A DNA stretch of 64,000 bases from TMED8 sp038125725 (lineage in GTDB: Bacteria > Pseudomonadota > Alphaproteobacteria > Rhodospirillales > Casp-alpha2): NCBI GenBank assembly GCA_038125725.1, contig JAYPEK010000007.1, positions 66,777 to 130,776 on the forward strand, in the 5' to 3' direction. Position numbers and translations under genes: made by a program. Shown piece after piece: positions 53,757 to 62,866 of the stretch (position 1 is the first letter of the stretch; every line of letters begins with the position of its first letter). The notes below the pieces were generated by a model. That model ran no database searches and was not told the origin of the DNA. It was given only the letters and a program-made list of their open reading frames with translations.

Positions 53757-54587
53757 ATGACCGCAACGGCGACCAAACGACCCTCAATCAGGCTGCGCCC
53801 AGCCGCGCCGGGCGGGCGTCTGTTGGCGCTTGCCATGGTGCTCGTGCTTGCCGCCTGCTCAACGCCGAAGAAGGAGTATGTGGAGCGCCCGGTGGAGGAG
53901 CTTTACAACGAGGCCCTCGACTACATGGCCGACAAGGAATACGGCCTCGCCACCGAGTCCTTCGACGAGGTCGAGCGCCAGCATCCCTATTCCGTATGGG
54001 CGACCAAGGCGCAGTTGATGGCGGCCTACACCTATTACCTGGCCAACCGCTACGATGATGCGATTTTGGCGCTGGACCGCTTCATCCAGTTGCATCCGGC
54101 CAACCGCGACGTCGCTTATGCCATGTACCTGAAGGGGCTCAGCTACTACGAGCAGATTTCCGACGTGGAACGCGACCAGAAGATCACCGAACTGGCGCTG
54201 ACCTCGTTCAAGGAATTGATCTCGCGGTTTCCCGAATCCAAGTACGCGCGCGATGCCAAGGTGAAGGTCGATCTCGCCTACGATCACCTGGCCGGCAAGG
54301 AGATGGAGATCGGCCGCTACTATCACAACCAGCATCAGTACCTGGCGGCGATCAACCGCTTCCGGAAGGTTGTCGAGGACTACCAGACCACGACCCATGT
54401 GCCGGAAGCCCTGCACAGGCTGACGGAAGCCTATCTGGCGCTCGGCGTCACCGAGGAAGCCCGTAAGACCGCTTCGGTGCTGGGACACAATTTCCCGGGT
54501 TCGGAATGGTATATCGATTCCTACCAGATACTGGAGAACAAGCAGATCCGCCCGGAAGAGGACATTCCCTGGTGGAAGCTCTGGTAG
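53757..54587 (+). CDS. bamD: outer membrane assembly lipoprotein BamD
   Basis: This is a 276-residue lipoprotein of the BAM complex, formerly called ComL. The lipobox LVLAAC places the lipidated Cys at residue 34 after a hydrophobic core. TPR repeats run through the mature part, for example AMYLKGLSYYEQI and DAKVKVDLAYDHLAG. Together with BamA it inserts barrel proteins into the outer membrane. A TATAAT promoter and a terminator separate it from lpxC, and recN follows after 48 bases. Confidence 0.95.
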   Translation: MTATATKRPSIRLRPAAPGGRLLALAMVLVLAACSTPKKEYVERPVEELYNEALDYMADKEYGLATESFDEVERQHPYSVWATKAQLMAAYTYYLANRYDDAILALDRFIQLHPANRDVAYAMYLKGLSYYEQISDVERDQKITELALTSFKELISRFPESKYARDAKVKVDLAYDHLAGKEMEIGRYYHNQHQYLAAINRFRKVVEDYQTTTHVPEALHRLTEAYLALGVTEEARKTASVLGHNFPGSEWYIDSYQILENKQIRPEEDIPWWKLW

Positions 54588-54635
54588 GCCCGCTTTCCCG
54601 GCCCCGCCGGCAACAATGAGGGCGTTTGGCGCGCG

Positions 54636-56324
54636 ATGCTGTCGAACCTGATTATCCGCGACGTGGTGCTGATCGACCAGCTCGACCTCGAGTTCAAATC
54701 CGGGCTTGGCGTGCTCACCGGCGAGACCGGCGCCGGCAAGTCGATCCTGTTGGATTCGCTCGGCCTCGCCACCGGTGCCCGCGCCGAGGCGCGGCTGGTG
54801 CGGCATGGCTGCGAGCAGGCCTCGGTGACGGCGGTGTTCGACCTTTCCGACGGCCACGAAGTGCTGGACGTCCTGGCCGAACAGGAAATCGTCCTCGACG
54901 GCGAGCCGTTGATCCTGCGCCGTACCCTCGGCGCCGATGGCCGCTCACGCGCCTTCGTTAACGACCAACCGGTCAGCATCGGCCTGTTGAAAAGCATCGG
55001 CGAGACGCTGGTCGAAGTGCATGGGCAGTTCGACAACCAGCGCCTGCTGAAGCCGGACGCGCATCTGGGCCTGCTCGATGCCTTCGCCGGCCATGACGGC
55101 TTGGTGGCGACGGCGCGCCAGGCCTTCGCCGATTGGCGCCGGGCGCGGGAGGAACGCGAACAGGCGGAGGCCGACGCGGAGGCCGCGCGCCGCGACGAGG
55201 AATACATCCGCCATGCCGTCGAGGAACTGAACGCACTGGCGACGGAGGCCGGCGAGGAAGAGGCCCTGGCCCAGCAGCGCACAATGATGATGATGGGCGA
55301 GCAATTGGTCGAGGCGCTCTCCGAGGCCACCGAACAGGCGGCCGGCCACAACGGCGCGGAGACCAAGCTGCAGAACGCCGTGCGTGCCTTGGAGCGCGTC
55401 GCCGAAAAGGCCGATGGGCGGCTGGATGCGGCGATCGCCGCCTTTGACCGCGCCCTCGACGGGCTCGCCGATGGGGTCGCTGAAATCAACCGGCTCAGCA
55501 ATGACCTGGATTTGGATCCGTCGCGCTTGGAAGAGGTGGAGGAGCGCCTGTTCGCGCTCCGGGCATTGGCGCGCAAGCACAACGTGCCGGTGGACCAACT
55601 GGCGGCGCTGGCCGAACGCATGAACCGCCAACTCGCCTCCATCGAGGATGGGTCCGCCGTGCTGGCCAGGCTCAAGGCGGCGGAAGCGAAGGCACGCAAC
55701 GCCTTCGAGACGGCGGCGAAGGCGCTCAGCGCATCGCGCCAGGCGGCTGCCGGCGAATTGGATGCCAAGGTGGCGGCGGAACTGACGGGCCTGCACCTGG
55801 ACCGGGCACGTTTCGTCACCGAGGTGGCGGCGCTGGACGAAGACGACTGGCGCGCCACCGGCATGGACCGGGTGCAGTTCCTGGTTGCCACCAACCCGGG
55901 CACGCCGCCGGGGCCGCTGAACAAGATCGCGTCGGGTGGCGAAATGGCGCGCTTCATGCTGGCGCTGAAGGTGGTGCTGGCGGAGGCCGACCCGGTTTCC
56001 ACTTTGGTGTTCGACGAGGTCGATGCCGGTGTCGGCGGCGCCGTCGCCGAGGCCGTGGGCGAGCGCCTGGGCCGGCTCGGTGCTGGCGGCCAAGTGCTTG
56101 TCGTAACTCATTCTCCGCAGGTGGCGGCACGCGGGCGCCACCATTGGCGGGTTTCCAAGTCCGCCACCGCCAACGACACTCTCGAGGCCCGTGTCTGGAC
56201 CACGGTGGAGCCCCTGGACGCCGCGCAGCGCAAGGAAGAGATCGCGCGCATGCTGGCCGGCCGCCAGGTCACCGACGAGGCCCGCGCCGCGGCCGACAGC
56301 CTTCTCGGCGGAGGTGCCGGGTGA
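54636..56324 (+). CDS. recN: DNA repair ATPase RecN
   Basis: This is a 562-residue SMC-like protein acting in double-strand break repair. Walker A is GETGAGKS at residues 29-36, the SMC-type signature near the end is IASGGEMARFMLALK, and the Walker B region is LVFDEVDAGVGG. The middle forms two arms of coiled coil. It begins 48 bases after bamD. The GTG start of ligA overlaps its stop by four bases (GTGA). Confidence 0.96.
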   Translation: MLSNLIIRDVVLIDQLDLEFKSGLGVLTGETGAGKSILLDSLGLATGARAEARLVRHGCEQASVTAVFDLSDGHEVLDVLAEQEIVLDGEPLILRRTLGADGRSRAFVNDQPVSIGLLKSIGETLVEVHGQFDNQRLLKPDAHLGLLDAFAGHDGLVATARQAFADWRRAREEREQAEADAEAARRDEEYIRHAVEELNALATEAGEEEALAQQRTMMMMGEQLVEALSEATEQAAGHNGAETKLQNAVRALERVAEKADGRLDAAIAAFDRALDGLADGVAEINRLSNDLDLDPSRLEEVEERLFALRALARKHNVPVDQLAALAERMNRQLASIEDGSAVLARLKAAEAKARNAFETAAKALSASRQAAAGELDAKVAAELTGLHLDRARFVTEVAALDEDDWRATGMDRVQFLVATNPGTPPGPLNKIASGGEMARFMLALKVVLAEADPVSTLVFDEVDAGVGGAVAEAVGERLGRLGAGGQVLVVTHSPQVAARGRHHWRVSKSATANDTLEARVWTTVEPLDAAQRKEEIARMLAGRQVTDEARAAADSLLGGGAG

Positions 56325-58399
56325 GCAGCGAAATGCCGGCCGACGAGCTGACGCCGATCGAGGCGGCGGCGGAACTGGAACGTCTGGCGCGGGAGATCGC
56401 GGCCCACGACAAGGCCTATCATCAGCAAGACGCGCCGACCGTCACCGACGCCGAATATGACGCGCTCCGGCGCCGCAACGACGCCATTGAGGCGGCCTTT
56501 CCCGAACTCGTCCGTGCCGACAGCCCGTCCAAACGGGTGGGCGCTCAAGTGCGCGAGGGGTTTTCAAAGATCACCCATGCCCGGCCGATGCTGTCGCTCG
56601 GCAATGCCTTCGCCGACGATGACGTGGTCGGGTTCTTCGAGCGCATCCGCCGGTTCCTCAACCTGCCCGATTCCGAAACGGTGGAGTTGGTGGCGGAACC
56701 CAAGATCGACGGGCTTTCCGTGTCGCTGCGCTATGAGGGCGGCGCTCTCGTCCATGCGGCGACGCGCGGCGACGGTACCGTCGGCGAGGACGTCACCGCA
56801 AATATCCGCACCATCGGCGACATCCCGACGTCGCTTCCCGCCGACGCACCCGCCGTGGTCGAGGTGCGCGGCGAAGTTTATATGGCGAAGGCGGATTTCC
56901 TCGCTCTCAATCGCCGCCAGGAAGAGGCCGGCGCCAAGGTTTTCGCCAATCCACGCAACGCCGCCGCCGGCAGCCTGCGCCAGATCGACAGCGGCGTCAC
57001 GGCCAAGCGGCCGCTGAAGTTTTTCGGCTATGCCTGGGGCGAGGTGAGCGCGCCCTTGGGCGACACCGTGACCGCGGTTCGTGAGCGTTTCGCCGCCTGG
57101 GGCTTTCAATTGAACGAACCCTCGCGACTGTGCGGGAGCGTCGATGATATTCTCGCCTACTACCACGAGGTCATCGCGCTCAGGCCCGATCTGCCGTTCG
57201 ACCTGGACGGTACCGTCTACAAGGTCAACCGGTTGGATTGGCAAGACCGACTGGGCGCCGTCAGCCGCGCGCCGCGCTGGGCCATCGCGCACAAGTTCCC
57301 GGCCGAGCAGGCGGAAACGCGGCTCAACGCCATCACCATCCAGGTCGGGCGCACCGGCACGCTGACACCAGTGGCCAACCTGGAACCGGTGAACGTCGGC
57401 GGTGTCATGGTGGCGCGCGCGACCCTGCATAACGAAGACGAGATCGCCCGCAAGGACGTGCGTGAAGGCGACTGGGTGGTGATCCAGCGCGCCGGCGATG
57501 TGATCCCGCAGGTCGTCCGGGTGATAGAGGACCGCCGCCCCGCCGACAGCCAGCCTTACGATTTTCCGACGCTCTGTCCCGAGTGCGGATCGCACGCGGT
57601 GCGAGAGGAGGGAGAGGCGGCACGGCGCTGCACCGGCGGCCTGATCTGCCCGGCGCAGGCGGTGGAACGGCTGAAGCATTTCGTCTCTCGCGATGCCTTC
57701 GACATCGAAGGCTTCGGCGGGCGCAACATCGAGGCGTTCTGGACCGATGGCCTGATCCGAACCCCGGCTGATATCTTTCGCTTGGGCGAGCACCAGGATG
57801 CCCTGGCGGAACGCGAGGGTTGGGGCGAGAAGTCGGTTGCGAATTTGTTGGATGCCCTCGATGAACGCCGCCGCATCGAGCTTCCGAGGTTCATCTATGC
57901 TCTCGGTATCCGCCAGGTGGGCCAGGCGACGGCACGCCTCCTGGCGCGCAACTACGGCGCCCTGGAGGCCGTCCTGGAGGCCATGCAAGCGGCCCAGGAT
58001 TCGGAATCGGAAGCTTACCAGGCGTTGGTGGATATCGACGGTATCGGCCCCGGTGTTGCCGAGGACCTGCTCGCCTTTTTCGCCGAGCCGCATAATCTGG
58101 AAGTGATCCGTGACCTTGCCGATCTGGTCGAAGTGCTGCCGTTCGAGGCCGCCGATACCTCGTCCTCGCCGGTGGCCGGCAAGACCGTGGTGTTCACCGG
58201 CACGCTCGAAGCCATGGGCCGCAACGAAGCGAAGGCGCGGGCCGAAACCCTGGGTGCCAAGGTGTCTGGATCGGTGTCCAAGAAGACCGATATCGTCGTT
58301 GCCGGTCCCGGCGCCGGCAGCAAGTTGAAGAAAGCGGAAGAGTTTGGCGTACAGGTGATGACCGAGCAGGAATGGCTGGATTTCATCGCTTCCGCTTGA
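56321..58399 (+). CDS. ligA: NAD-dependent DNA ligase
   Basis: This is the replicative ligase that seals nicks with NAD, 692 residues. The adenylation Lys is in AEPKIDGLSVSL (Lys128), then the OB fold, a four-Cys zinc site (LCPECGSHA, then RRCTGGLICP), helix-hairpin-helix motifs (DIDGIGPGVAEDLLAFF) and a C-terminal BRCT domain from about residue 615. The GTG start overlaps recN; an ATG at 56333 is an alternative. bamD-recN-ligA after lpxC is a known alphaproteobacterial order. Confidence 0.97.
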   Translation: MSSEMPADELTPIEAAAELERLAREIAAHDKAYHQQDAPTVTDAEYDALRRRNDAIEAAFPELVRADSPSKRVGAQVREGFSKITHARPMLSLGNAFADDDVVGFFERIRRFLNLPDSETVELVAEPKIDGLSVSLRYEGGALVHAATRGDGTVGEDVTANIRTIGDIPTSLPADAPAVVEVRGEVYMAKADFLALNRRQEEAGAKVFANPRNAAAGSLRQIDSGVTAKRPLKFFGYAWGEVSAPLGDTVTAVRERFAAWGFQLNEPSRLCGSVDDILAYYHEVIALRPDLPFDLDGTVYKVNRLDWQDRLGAVSRAPRWAIAHKFPAEQAETRLNAITIQVGRTGTLTPVANLEPVNVGGVMVARATLHNEDEIARKDVREGDWVVIQRAGDVIPQVVRVIEDRRPADSQPYDFPTLCPECGSHAVREEGEAARRCTGGLICPAQAVERLKHFVSRDAFDIEGFGGRNIEAFWTDGLIRTPADIFRLGEHQDALAEREGWGEKSVANLLDALDERRRIELPRFIYALGIRQVGQATARLLARNYGALEAVLEAMQAAQDSESEAYQALVDIDGIGPGVAEDLLAFFAEPHNLEVIRDLADLVEVLPFEAADTSSSPVAGKTVVFTGTLEAMGRNEAKARAETLGAKVSGSVSKKTDIVVAGPGAGSKLKKAEEFGVQVMTEQEWLDFIASA

Positions 58400-58430
58400 A
58401 AAATAACCGCCATCCGCGGCCTGAGTACAA

Positions 58431-58459
58431 TTTTATGGTGGTAATCAAACCGGTATGAT
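58431..58459 (+). promoter_or_regulatory. weak promoter-like pair with inverted repeat
   Basis: TATGAT at 58454-58459 lies 17 bases after TTTTAT at 58431-58436. It overlaps an inverted repeat, GGTAATCA with TGATAACC (one mismatch). It sits between ligA and the PAS-like gene and could drive that gene. Confidence 0.3.
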
Positions 58460-58603
58460 AACCTTTAAAGAGGAAGTCGGTTCGCGATGCGGACAGATGA
58501 GGGGTGCCGATCGGCCAGTGCGGGCGCAATCATGAGTGCCTGAGCACGGTTGTGCGTACAACTTATCCCATGCCAAGCGGATCGCCAGAGACGGAGGCCG
58601 GCC

Positions 58604-59536
58604 ATCGCCGACAAACGTAAAATTACTTGGTTGCCGTATCGGCACGGTCCGCAGGATGGGCAGACCGGGCGTTGGTCCATCGACGATTCGGGAACCTGGG
58701 TCAGTCCGACCGAGATCATGCCGGACTTCGAGACCTGCCCGCCGGCGGCGCGCAAGCGCTATGACACGGTTTCGATGTTTTTCCTCGGCATGGTCAACGT
58801 GGGCGTCGGTGAGGCCCGCATTTCGGTCCGTTGGAGCGTCAACGATTTCGATTCGCGCTCGCTCGACGCGGTGATCGCCTTTCTCATGCGCCAGAGCGAA
58901 CCGAAACCGGTGCTGATCGAATACCATTTCGGCGGCTGGGAACAGCGCATGGTGGACTCTCCGCTGGAAGCGGCGGCGATCTTGGAAAACGCCAAGCAGT
59001 TGAAGCCCACGTCGCCGATCGTCAAACCCTTCGTCCGCCAGATGGACCTGGGCGAGATCGAAGCCGCACGGCCGCTGGTGCGCCGCGGTTTCCGCGCCTG
59101 GCAGGCGTCCGATGCGCGGTTCACCATGGAACCGGAGAAGCCCTGGCGCAGTTTCCTCAAACGCACCCTGGTGTTCGACCAGGACGACCGTAACGGCCGC
59201 ATGGTCTACCGCCACCTCGGGCGCGACGCGGCGCTGATCCGGGTCAAGGGACGGACCTGGGCAGAATCGGTGCTCGGCAAGTCGTGCGGCCGGGCCCTGC
59301 AGGAAACGCCCGCCGGCGGCGTGCTCAGTGACGTCTACGACGAAGTGATGCGGCGTTTCGAGCCGCGCTTCGACCATATCCGCGCCTGTATTCCACGTGC
59401 CGACGGGGAGATCGAGTGGGTTCCATACCAGCGCCTGCTGATGCCCGTCCTGACGACGGAGGGCAAGCCGGCGCTGGTATGGCTTTCGGTGACCACACCG
59501 GAGATCAGAATTTCAATCCCTGTGCAAACCGCATGA
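58604..59536 (+). CDS. possible PAS-like protein with uncertain start
   Basis: The open frame covers about 310 residues of uncertain function. The middle (YRHLGRDAALIRVKG and ESVLGKSCGRALQ) and the late YQRLLMPVLT strand vaguely resemble PAS_5-type domains of Rhodospirillales proteins. The start is unclear: the best ribosome site (GGAGG at 58593-58597) points to an ATC at 58604, in frame, while the only usual start codon upstream is a TTG at 58550 with no ribosome site. The 3' end overlaps the convergent gene by 32 bases. Both the family and the start need checking. Confidence 0.5.
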   Translation: MADKRKITWLPYRHGPQDGQTGRWSIDDSGTWVSPTEIMPDFETCPPAARKRYDTVSMFFLGMVNVGVGEARISVRWSVNDFDSRSLDAVIAFLMRQSEPKPVLIEYHFGGWEQRMVDSPLEAAAILENAKQLKPTSPIVKPFVRQMDLGEIEAARPLVRRGFRAWQASDARFTMEPEKPWRSFLKRTLVFDQDDRNGRMVYRHLGRDAALIRVKGRTWAESVLGKSCGRALQETPAGGVLSDVYDEVMRRFEPRFDHIRACIPRADGEIEWVPYQRLLMPVLTTEGKPALVWLSVTTPEIRISIPVQTA

Positions 59537-60206
59537 GATGCATCAGATCCTGACGGCTGAGCCAGACCAACCACTTGTTGATCGGGGCATTGGCCGTCGG
59601 GCTCTGACCCAGAATCCCACCGGGCTCCACGTGCATGTAGCCGTACTGGGCCTGGACTCCGCGGTAGGCAAGCTTGGTGGGCACGAAACCGAAAATGTAG
59701 TCCGGTGCCCATTTCACCAGCACCAACGCCAGCAACAGCCGGGGCAGGACCGCCGACAGGCCCTTGCCGCGGAGCGACTCGTCGAGCCAGATTTCTCCGT
59801 GGTAGCAGACATTGCCGGAAATCCGCTGCAGCGCCGGAGCGCTGTAACTGTCGCGTTGCACGTCGGTCTCCATGTTCAAACCGGGCAGCCGGTAGAGCCG
59901 CCTGAGTTCGTACAGGTGGTCGGCGAGGTTGACGTCGACCAGGTCGCTCCTGCGGGTCGCCTGCAGGTGCATGATCTTGCCTTCGTGATTCGTGCCTTTG
60001 ATCCAGAACCCGTTGCCCGGTCCCACGTCGGTCACCGCGGGATCGAAGATCGGCGACATGGGTGAGCGGTCGGTCATGGAGTTTCGAATTTCCCGGAACT
60101 CTCGGAAATCACGGCACAGTTCGAGGCGCAGCCCTAACTCGGCGGCGTAACGATCGATTTCAGAGATGTAACGAGAGGTATGCAGGTGGTCGGTTATTGC
60201 GTTCAT
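59505..60206 (-). CDS. GNAT-like protein of unknown function
   Basis: This is a 233-residue protein. The segment GEIWLDESLRGKGLSAVLPR has the RGxG-type acetyl-CoA loop of GNAT acetyltransferases, and GVQAQYGYMHVEP looks like the final strand pair of that fold. The N-terminal half has a helical pattern without recognisable motifs. It converges on the PAS-like gene with a 32-base overlap, and its own start faces an AT-rich divergent region. The GNAT call is tentative. Confidence 0.5.
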   Translation of the reverse strand: MNAITDHLHTSRYISEIDRYAAELGLRLELCRDFREFREIRNSMTDRSPMSPIFDPAVTDVGPGNGFWIKGTNHEGKIMHLQATRRSDLVDVNLADHLYELRRLYRLPGLNMETDVQRDSYSAPALQRISGNVCYHGEIWLDESLRGKGLSAVLPRLLLALVLVKWAPDYIFGFVPTKLAYRGVQAQYGYMHVEPGGILGQSPTANAPINKWLVWLSRQDLMHLMRFAQGLKF

Positions 60207-60415
60207 GGCTTCCTCCCAATAACACGTTATAATTGTTTATAATTTCCAAATTCAATCTAAAAATCAATGTAAATCTGTATTGGATTTTCAAACGACAATT
60301 TAAGGTCGAATTTGAACCTATTTTCCGCCGCTGGAGCCGAAGCGCTTCCTGCTGGTGGATTTCCGGGGACGCGCTGGTATGATCCATCGGCGTTTTTCCT
60401 CGGGGGACTTTCAGC

Positions 60416-61381
60416 GTGAGAAAATTGGTCATCACCGGCGCCGCCGGATTCCTCGGCCGGCGCCTGGCGGAGATGCTATCCGCCGCGCCGTCGGCACCGT
60501 CGATGGTGTTATGGGATACCCAGCCGTTTCCGGATCCGCCGGGCGGCCAAGACAGCGTCACGGTGCTGAGCGGCGATCTGATGGACGAGGATCTGGTCGC
60601 GCGTGCCTTCGAGGGCGGCGTCGATGCCGTCGTCCATCTGGCGGCGGTGGTCAGCGCCCAGGCGGAGGCCGACTTCGACCTCGGCATGCGGGTCAACGTC
60701 GATGCCACCCGGATGCTTTTGGAGCGGGCGCGCGCGCTCGGCACCCGTCCGACCTTCGTCATGACCAGCTCCGTCGCCGTGTTCGGCGGCGAGTTGCCGG
60801 AAAGTGTCCCCGATCATTGGCAGCCGACGCCGCAGTCCTCCTACGGCGCCGAAAAGGCCATCTGCGAACGCCTGGTCAGCGAATACAGCCGCCGCGGCTT
60901 CGTCGACGGCCGCGTGCTGCGCCTGCCGACCGTGGCGGTGCGGCCGGGACGGCCGAACAAGGCGGCGTCGTCCTTCGTTTCCTCGGTGATTCGCGAACCC
61001 CTGAACGGCGAGGAGGCGGTCTGTCCGGTGGCCCCGGAAACGCCGCTTTGGCTGATGTCGCCGGGCAGGGCGGTGGACGCGCTTGCCCATGCGCTGCGGG
61101 TGCCGGCGAAAGACCTGGGCGACGAACGGGTGATTTCGCTGCCCGGCATCAGCGTACGCACCGACGACTGGATCCAGGCCCTGGTGCGCCTGGCCGGCGA
61201 CGAGGTGGCGGCGCGGGTGCGCTGGGAATACGACCCCGCCATTGCCGCCATCGTGCAGTCCTGGCCCGGCGCCTTCGAGGCGACGCGGGCGCGCGCGCTC
61301 GGCTTCCAGGCGGACGCCGGCGCCGACGAGATCATTGCCGCCCACATGGCGGAACAAGCCAACACGAACAGCGGAGAATAA
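60416..61381 (+). CDS. denD: D-erythronate dehydrogenase-like SDR enzyme
   Basis: This is a 321-residue extended short-chain dehydrogenase. The NAD loop is ITGAAGFLGRRLAEML, the catalytic Ser is in MTSSVAVFGG and Tyr-Lys in SSYGAEKAICERL. The segment RLPTVAVRPGRPNKAASSF with REPLNGEEAVCPV is characteristic of the DenD family, which oxidises D-erythronate to 2-keto-D-erythronate. The start is GTG. The next gene is a 3-hydroxyisobutyrate-dehydrogenase-like enzyme. The kinase, isomerase and aldolase of the pathway are not in the window. Confidence 0.75.
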   Translation: MRKLVITGAAGFLGRRLAEMLSAAPSAPSMVLWDTQPFPDPPGGQDSVTVLSGDLMDEDLVARAFEGGVDAVVHLAAVVSAQAEADFDLGMRVNVDATRMLLERARALGTRPTFVMTSSVAVFGGELPESVPDHWQPTPQSSYGAEKAICERLVSEYSRRGFVDGRVLRLPTVAVRPGRPNKAASSFVSSVIREPLNGEEAVCPVAPETPLWLMSPGRAVDALAHALRVPAKDLGDERVISLPGISVRTDDWIQALVRLAGDEVAARVRWEYDPAIAAIVQSWPGAFEATRARALGFQADAGADEIIAAHMAEQANTNSGE

Positions 61382-61382
61382 G

Positions 61383-62270
61383 ATGGCGAATTTCGAGACG
61401 GTCGGTTTCATCGGCCTCGGCGTCATGGGCGAGCCCATGTGCCGCAACCTCGTACAGAAGAGCGGCCTGGCAGTGATCGGCCTCGATCTCAACCCCGAAC
61501 CCATGGAGCGCCTGGCGGCGCGCGGGGTGGCGCCGGGCCAGTCGGTGGCGCAGGTTTGCGAAAGCGCCGACGCGGTGCTGGTATCGCTGCCGAGCGGCGC
61601 CGAGGTGGAGAAAATCTGCACCATGGAGGGCGGCCTCTTGGCCTCCGTCAGGGCCGGACAGACGGTGGTCGATCTCGGCACCACGCCGGTGCCGCTGACC
61701 CGCGATCTGGCCGGGCGGTTCGCCGACAAGGGCGTGGCGTTTGCCGATGCGCCAGTGTCGCGCACCCGCGCCGCCGCCGAGGCCGGCACGCTGTCGATCC
61801 TGGTCGGCGGCGACGACGCCACCTTCGCGGCGATCCGGCCGCTGCTCGATTGCTTCGCCGAGGAGGTCACCCACTGCGGCCCCATCGGCGCCGGCCAGGT
61901 GGTCAAGCAGCTCAACAACATGATCCTGACGGAGACCGTCGTCGCCCTGGCGGAGGCCTTGAGCGTCGGCCGCAAGGCCGGCCTCGACCCGAAGCTTCTG
62001 TTCGAGACCCTGAGCAAATGTTCCGCCGACAGTTTCGCGCTCCGCAATCACGGCATGAAGGCGCTGTTGCCCGGCGAGTTCCCGGAACGCGCCTTTCCCA
62101 CCACCTACATGCTGAAGGACGTCGCCTACGCGCTCAGCCTGGGCGAGGCCGAGGGCGTGCGCATGCCGGGTGCCGAGTTGGCCAAGAAGCTGTTGGAGGA
62201 GAGTGCGGAGGCCGGCTACGCGGAGAACTACTTCCCGGCCCTGATCAACGTACTGGCGCCCGAGGACTGA
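61383..62270 (+). CDS. 3-hydroxyisobutyrate/threonate dehydrogenase-family enzyme
   Basis: This is a 295-residue beta-hydroxyacid dehydrogenase. GFIGLGVMGEPMCRNL is the NAD loop, FADAPVSRTRAAAEAG the substrate loop (the usual SGG is SRT), and VVKQLNNM holds the catalytic Lys. A GGAG ribosome site precedes the ATG. It follows denD by one base. L-threonate dehydrogenase (LtnD) acts on four-carbon sugar acids and would pair well with DenD, but tartronate semialdehyde reductase-like roles are also possible. Confidence 0.8.
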   Translation: MANFETVGFIGLGVMGEPMCRNLVQKSGLAVIGLDLNPEPMERLAARGVAPGQSVAQVCESADAVLVSLPSGAEVEKICTMEGGLLASVRAGQTVVDLGTTPVPLTRDLAGRFADKGVAFADAPVSRTRAAAEAGTLSILVGGDDATFAAIRPLLDCFAEEVTHCGPIGAGQVVKQLNNMILTETVVALAEALSVGRKAGLDPKLLFETLSKCSADSFALRNHGMKALLPGEFPERAFPTTYMLKDVAYALSLGEAEGVRMPGAELAKKLLEESAEAGYAENYFPALINVLAPED

Positions 62271-62308
62271 GGACTGGGGACTGACGGTGCCCTGACAAAT
62301 CGGCGCAC

Positions 62309-62337
62309 AAAAAAAATCGGGGCCTCCCAACCCCGAT
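62309..62337 (-). terminator. Rho-independent terminator of the F0 ATP synthase operon
   Basis: Read on the minus strand, ATCGGGG pairs with CCCCGAT (7 bp, eight-base loop), followed by eight Ts. It lies 33 bases after the atpF stop and ends the atpB-atpE-atpF'-atpF transcript. Its stem and T-run resemble the minus-strand terminator at 27.7 kb. Confidence 0.8.
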
Positions 62338-62369
62338 AATGCGTCTCTCCCGTGAGCGCGTAACTGAAA

Positions 62370-62855
62370 TCAGTTGAGCCGGTTCGGCAATTCCTTGATT
62401 GCGTCGTCGAGCATGGCGTCGGCCTTGTCGGCGGACACCTTGGAGGCGAGGAGGTCGCGGGTCGCTTCCAGGGCGAGATCGACGGTCCGTGCCCGGACCT
62501 GCTCCAGCGCCGCGGCTTCCGCCTGGGCGATGCGGTCCATGGCCAGTTTCTCGCGCCGTTCCAGGGCAGCGACCAGGCGCTCCTCGCCGTGTTGGGCGAT
62601 GCGCTTGGCTTCGTCCTCGGCGCTGGCGCGGATTTGCTTGGCCTCGTCGGCGGCGTCGCGCTGTTTCTTCTGGTAGGTCGCCAGCAGATCCTGGGCTTCC
62701 TTCAAAAGCTCTTCGGCTTCGTCCAGGTCGCTCTTGATCTTCTCGGCCCGCGAATCGAGGGCGCCGGAGATCATTTTCGGAACCTTGAAGTAGACGAGTA
62801 GCGCCACGAACCCCAAGAAGGCGATGGCGACCCAGAATGTCGGATCGTGCAGCAT
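62370..62855 (-). CDS. atpF: ATP synthase F0 subunit b
   Basis: This is the 161-residue peripheral stalk subunit b. One N-terminal membrane helix (FWVAIAFLGFVALLVYFKV) is followed by a long charged coiled coil (KSDLDEAEELLKEAQDLLA) that reaches F1. It is the last gene of the minus-strand F0 operon, 11 bases after the b' gene. Two stalk genes in tandem are typical of Alphaproteobacteria. Confidence 0.95.
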   Translation of the reverse strand: MLHDPTFWVAIAFLGFVALLVYFKVPKMISGALDSRAEKIKSDLDEAEELLKEAQDLLATYQKKQRDAADEAKQIRASAEDEAKRIAQHGEERLVAALERREKLAMDRIAQAEAAALEQVRARTVDLALEATRDLLASKVSADKADAMLDDAIKELPNRLN

Positions 62856-62866
62856 GTCCGGGTCTC

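Noticed and set aside
58487..58543. 18-codon ORF before the PAS-like gene, possible leader peptide
   Set aside because: Ribosome site poorly spaced and no attenuator hairpin or repeated codons follow.
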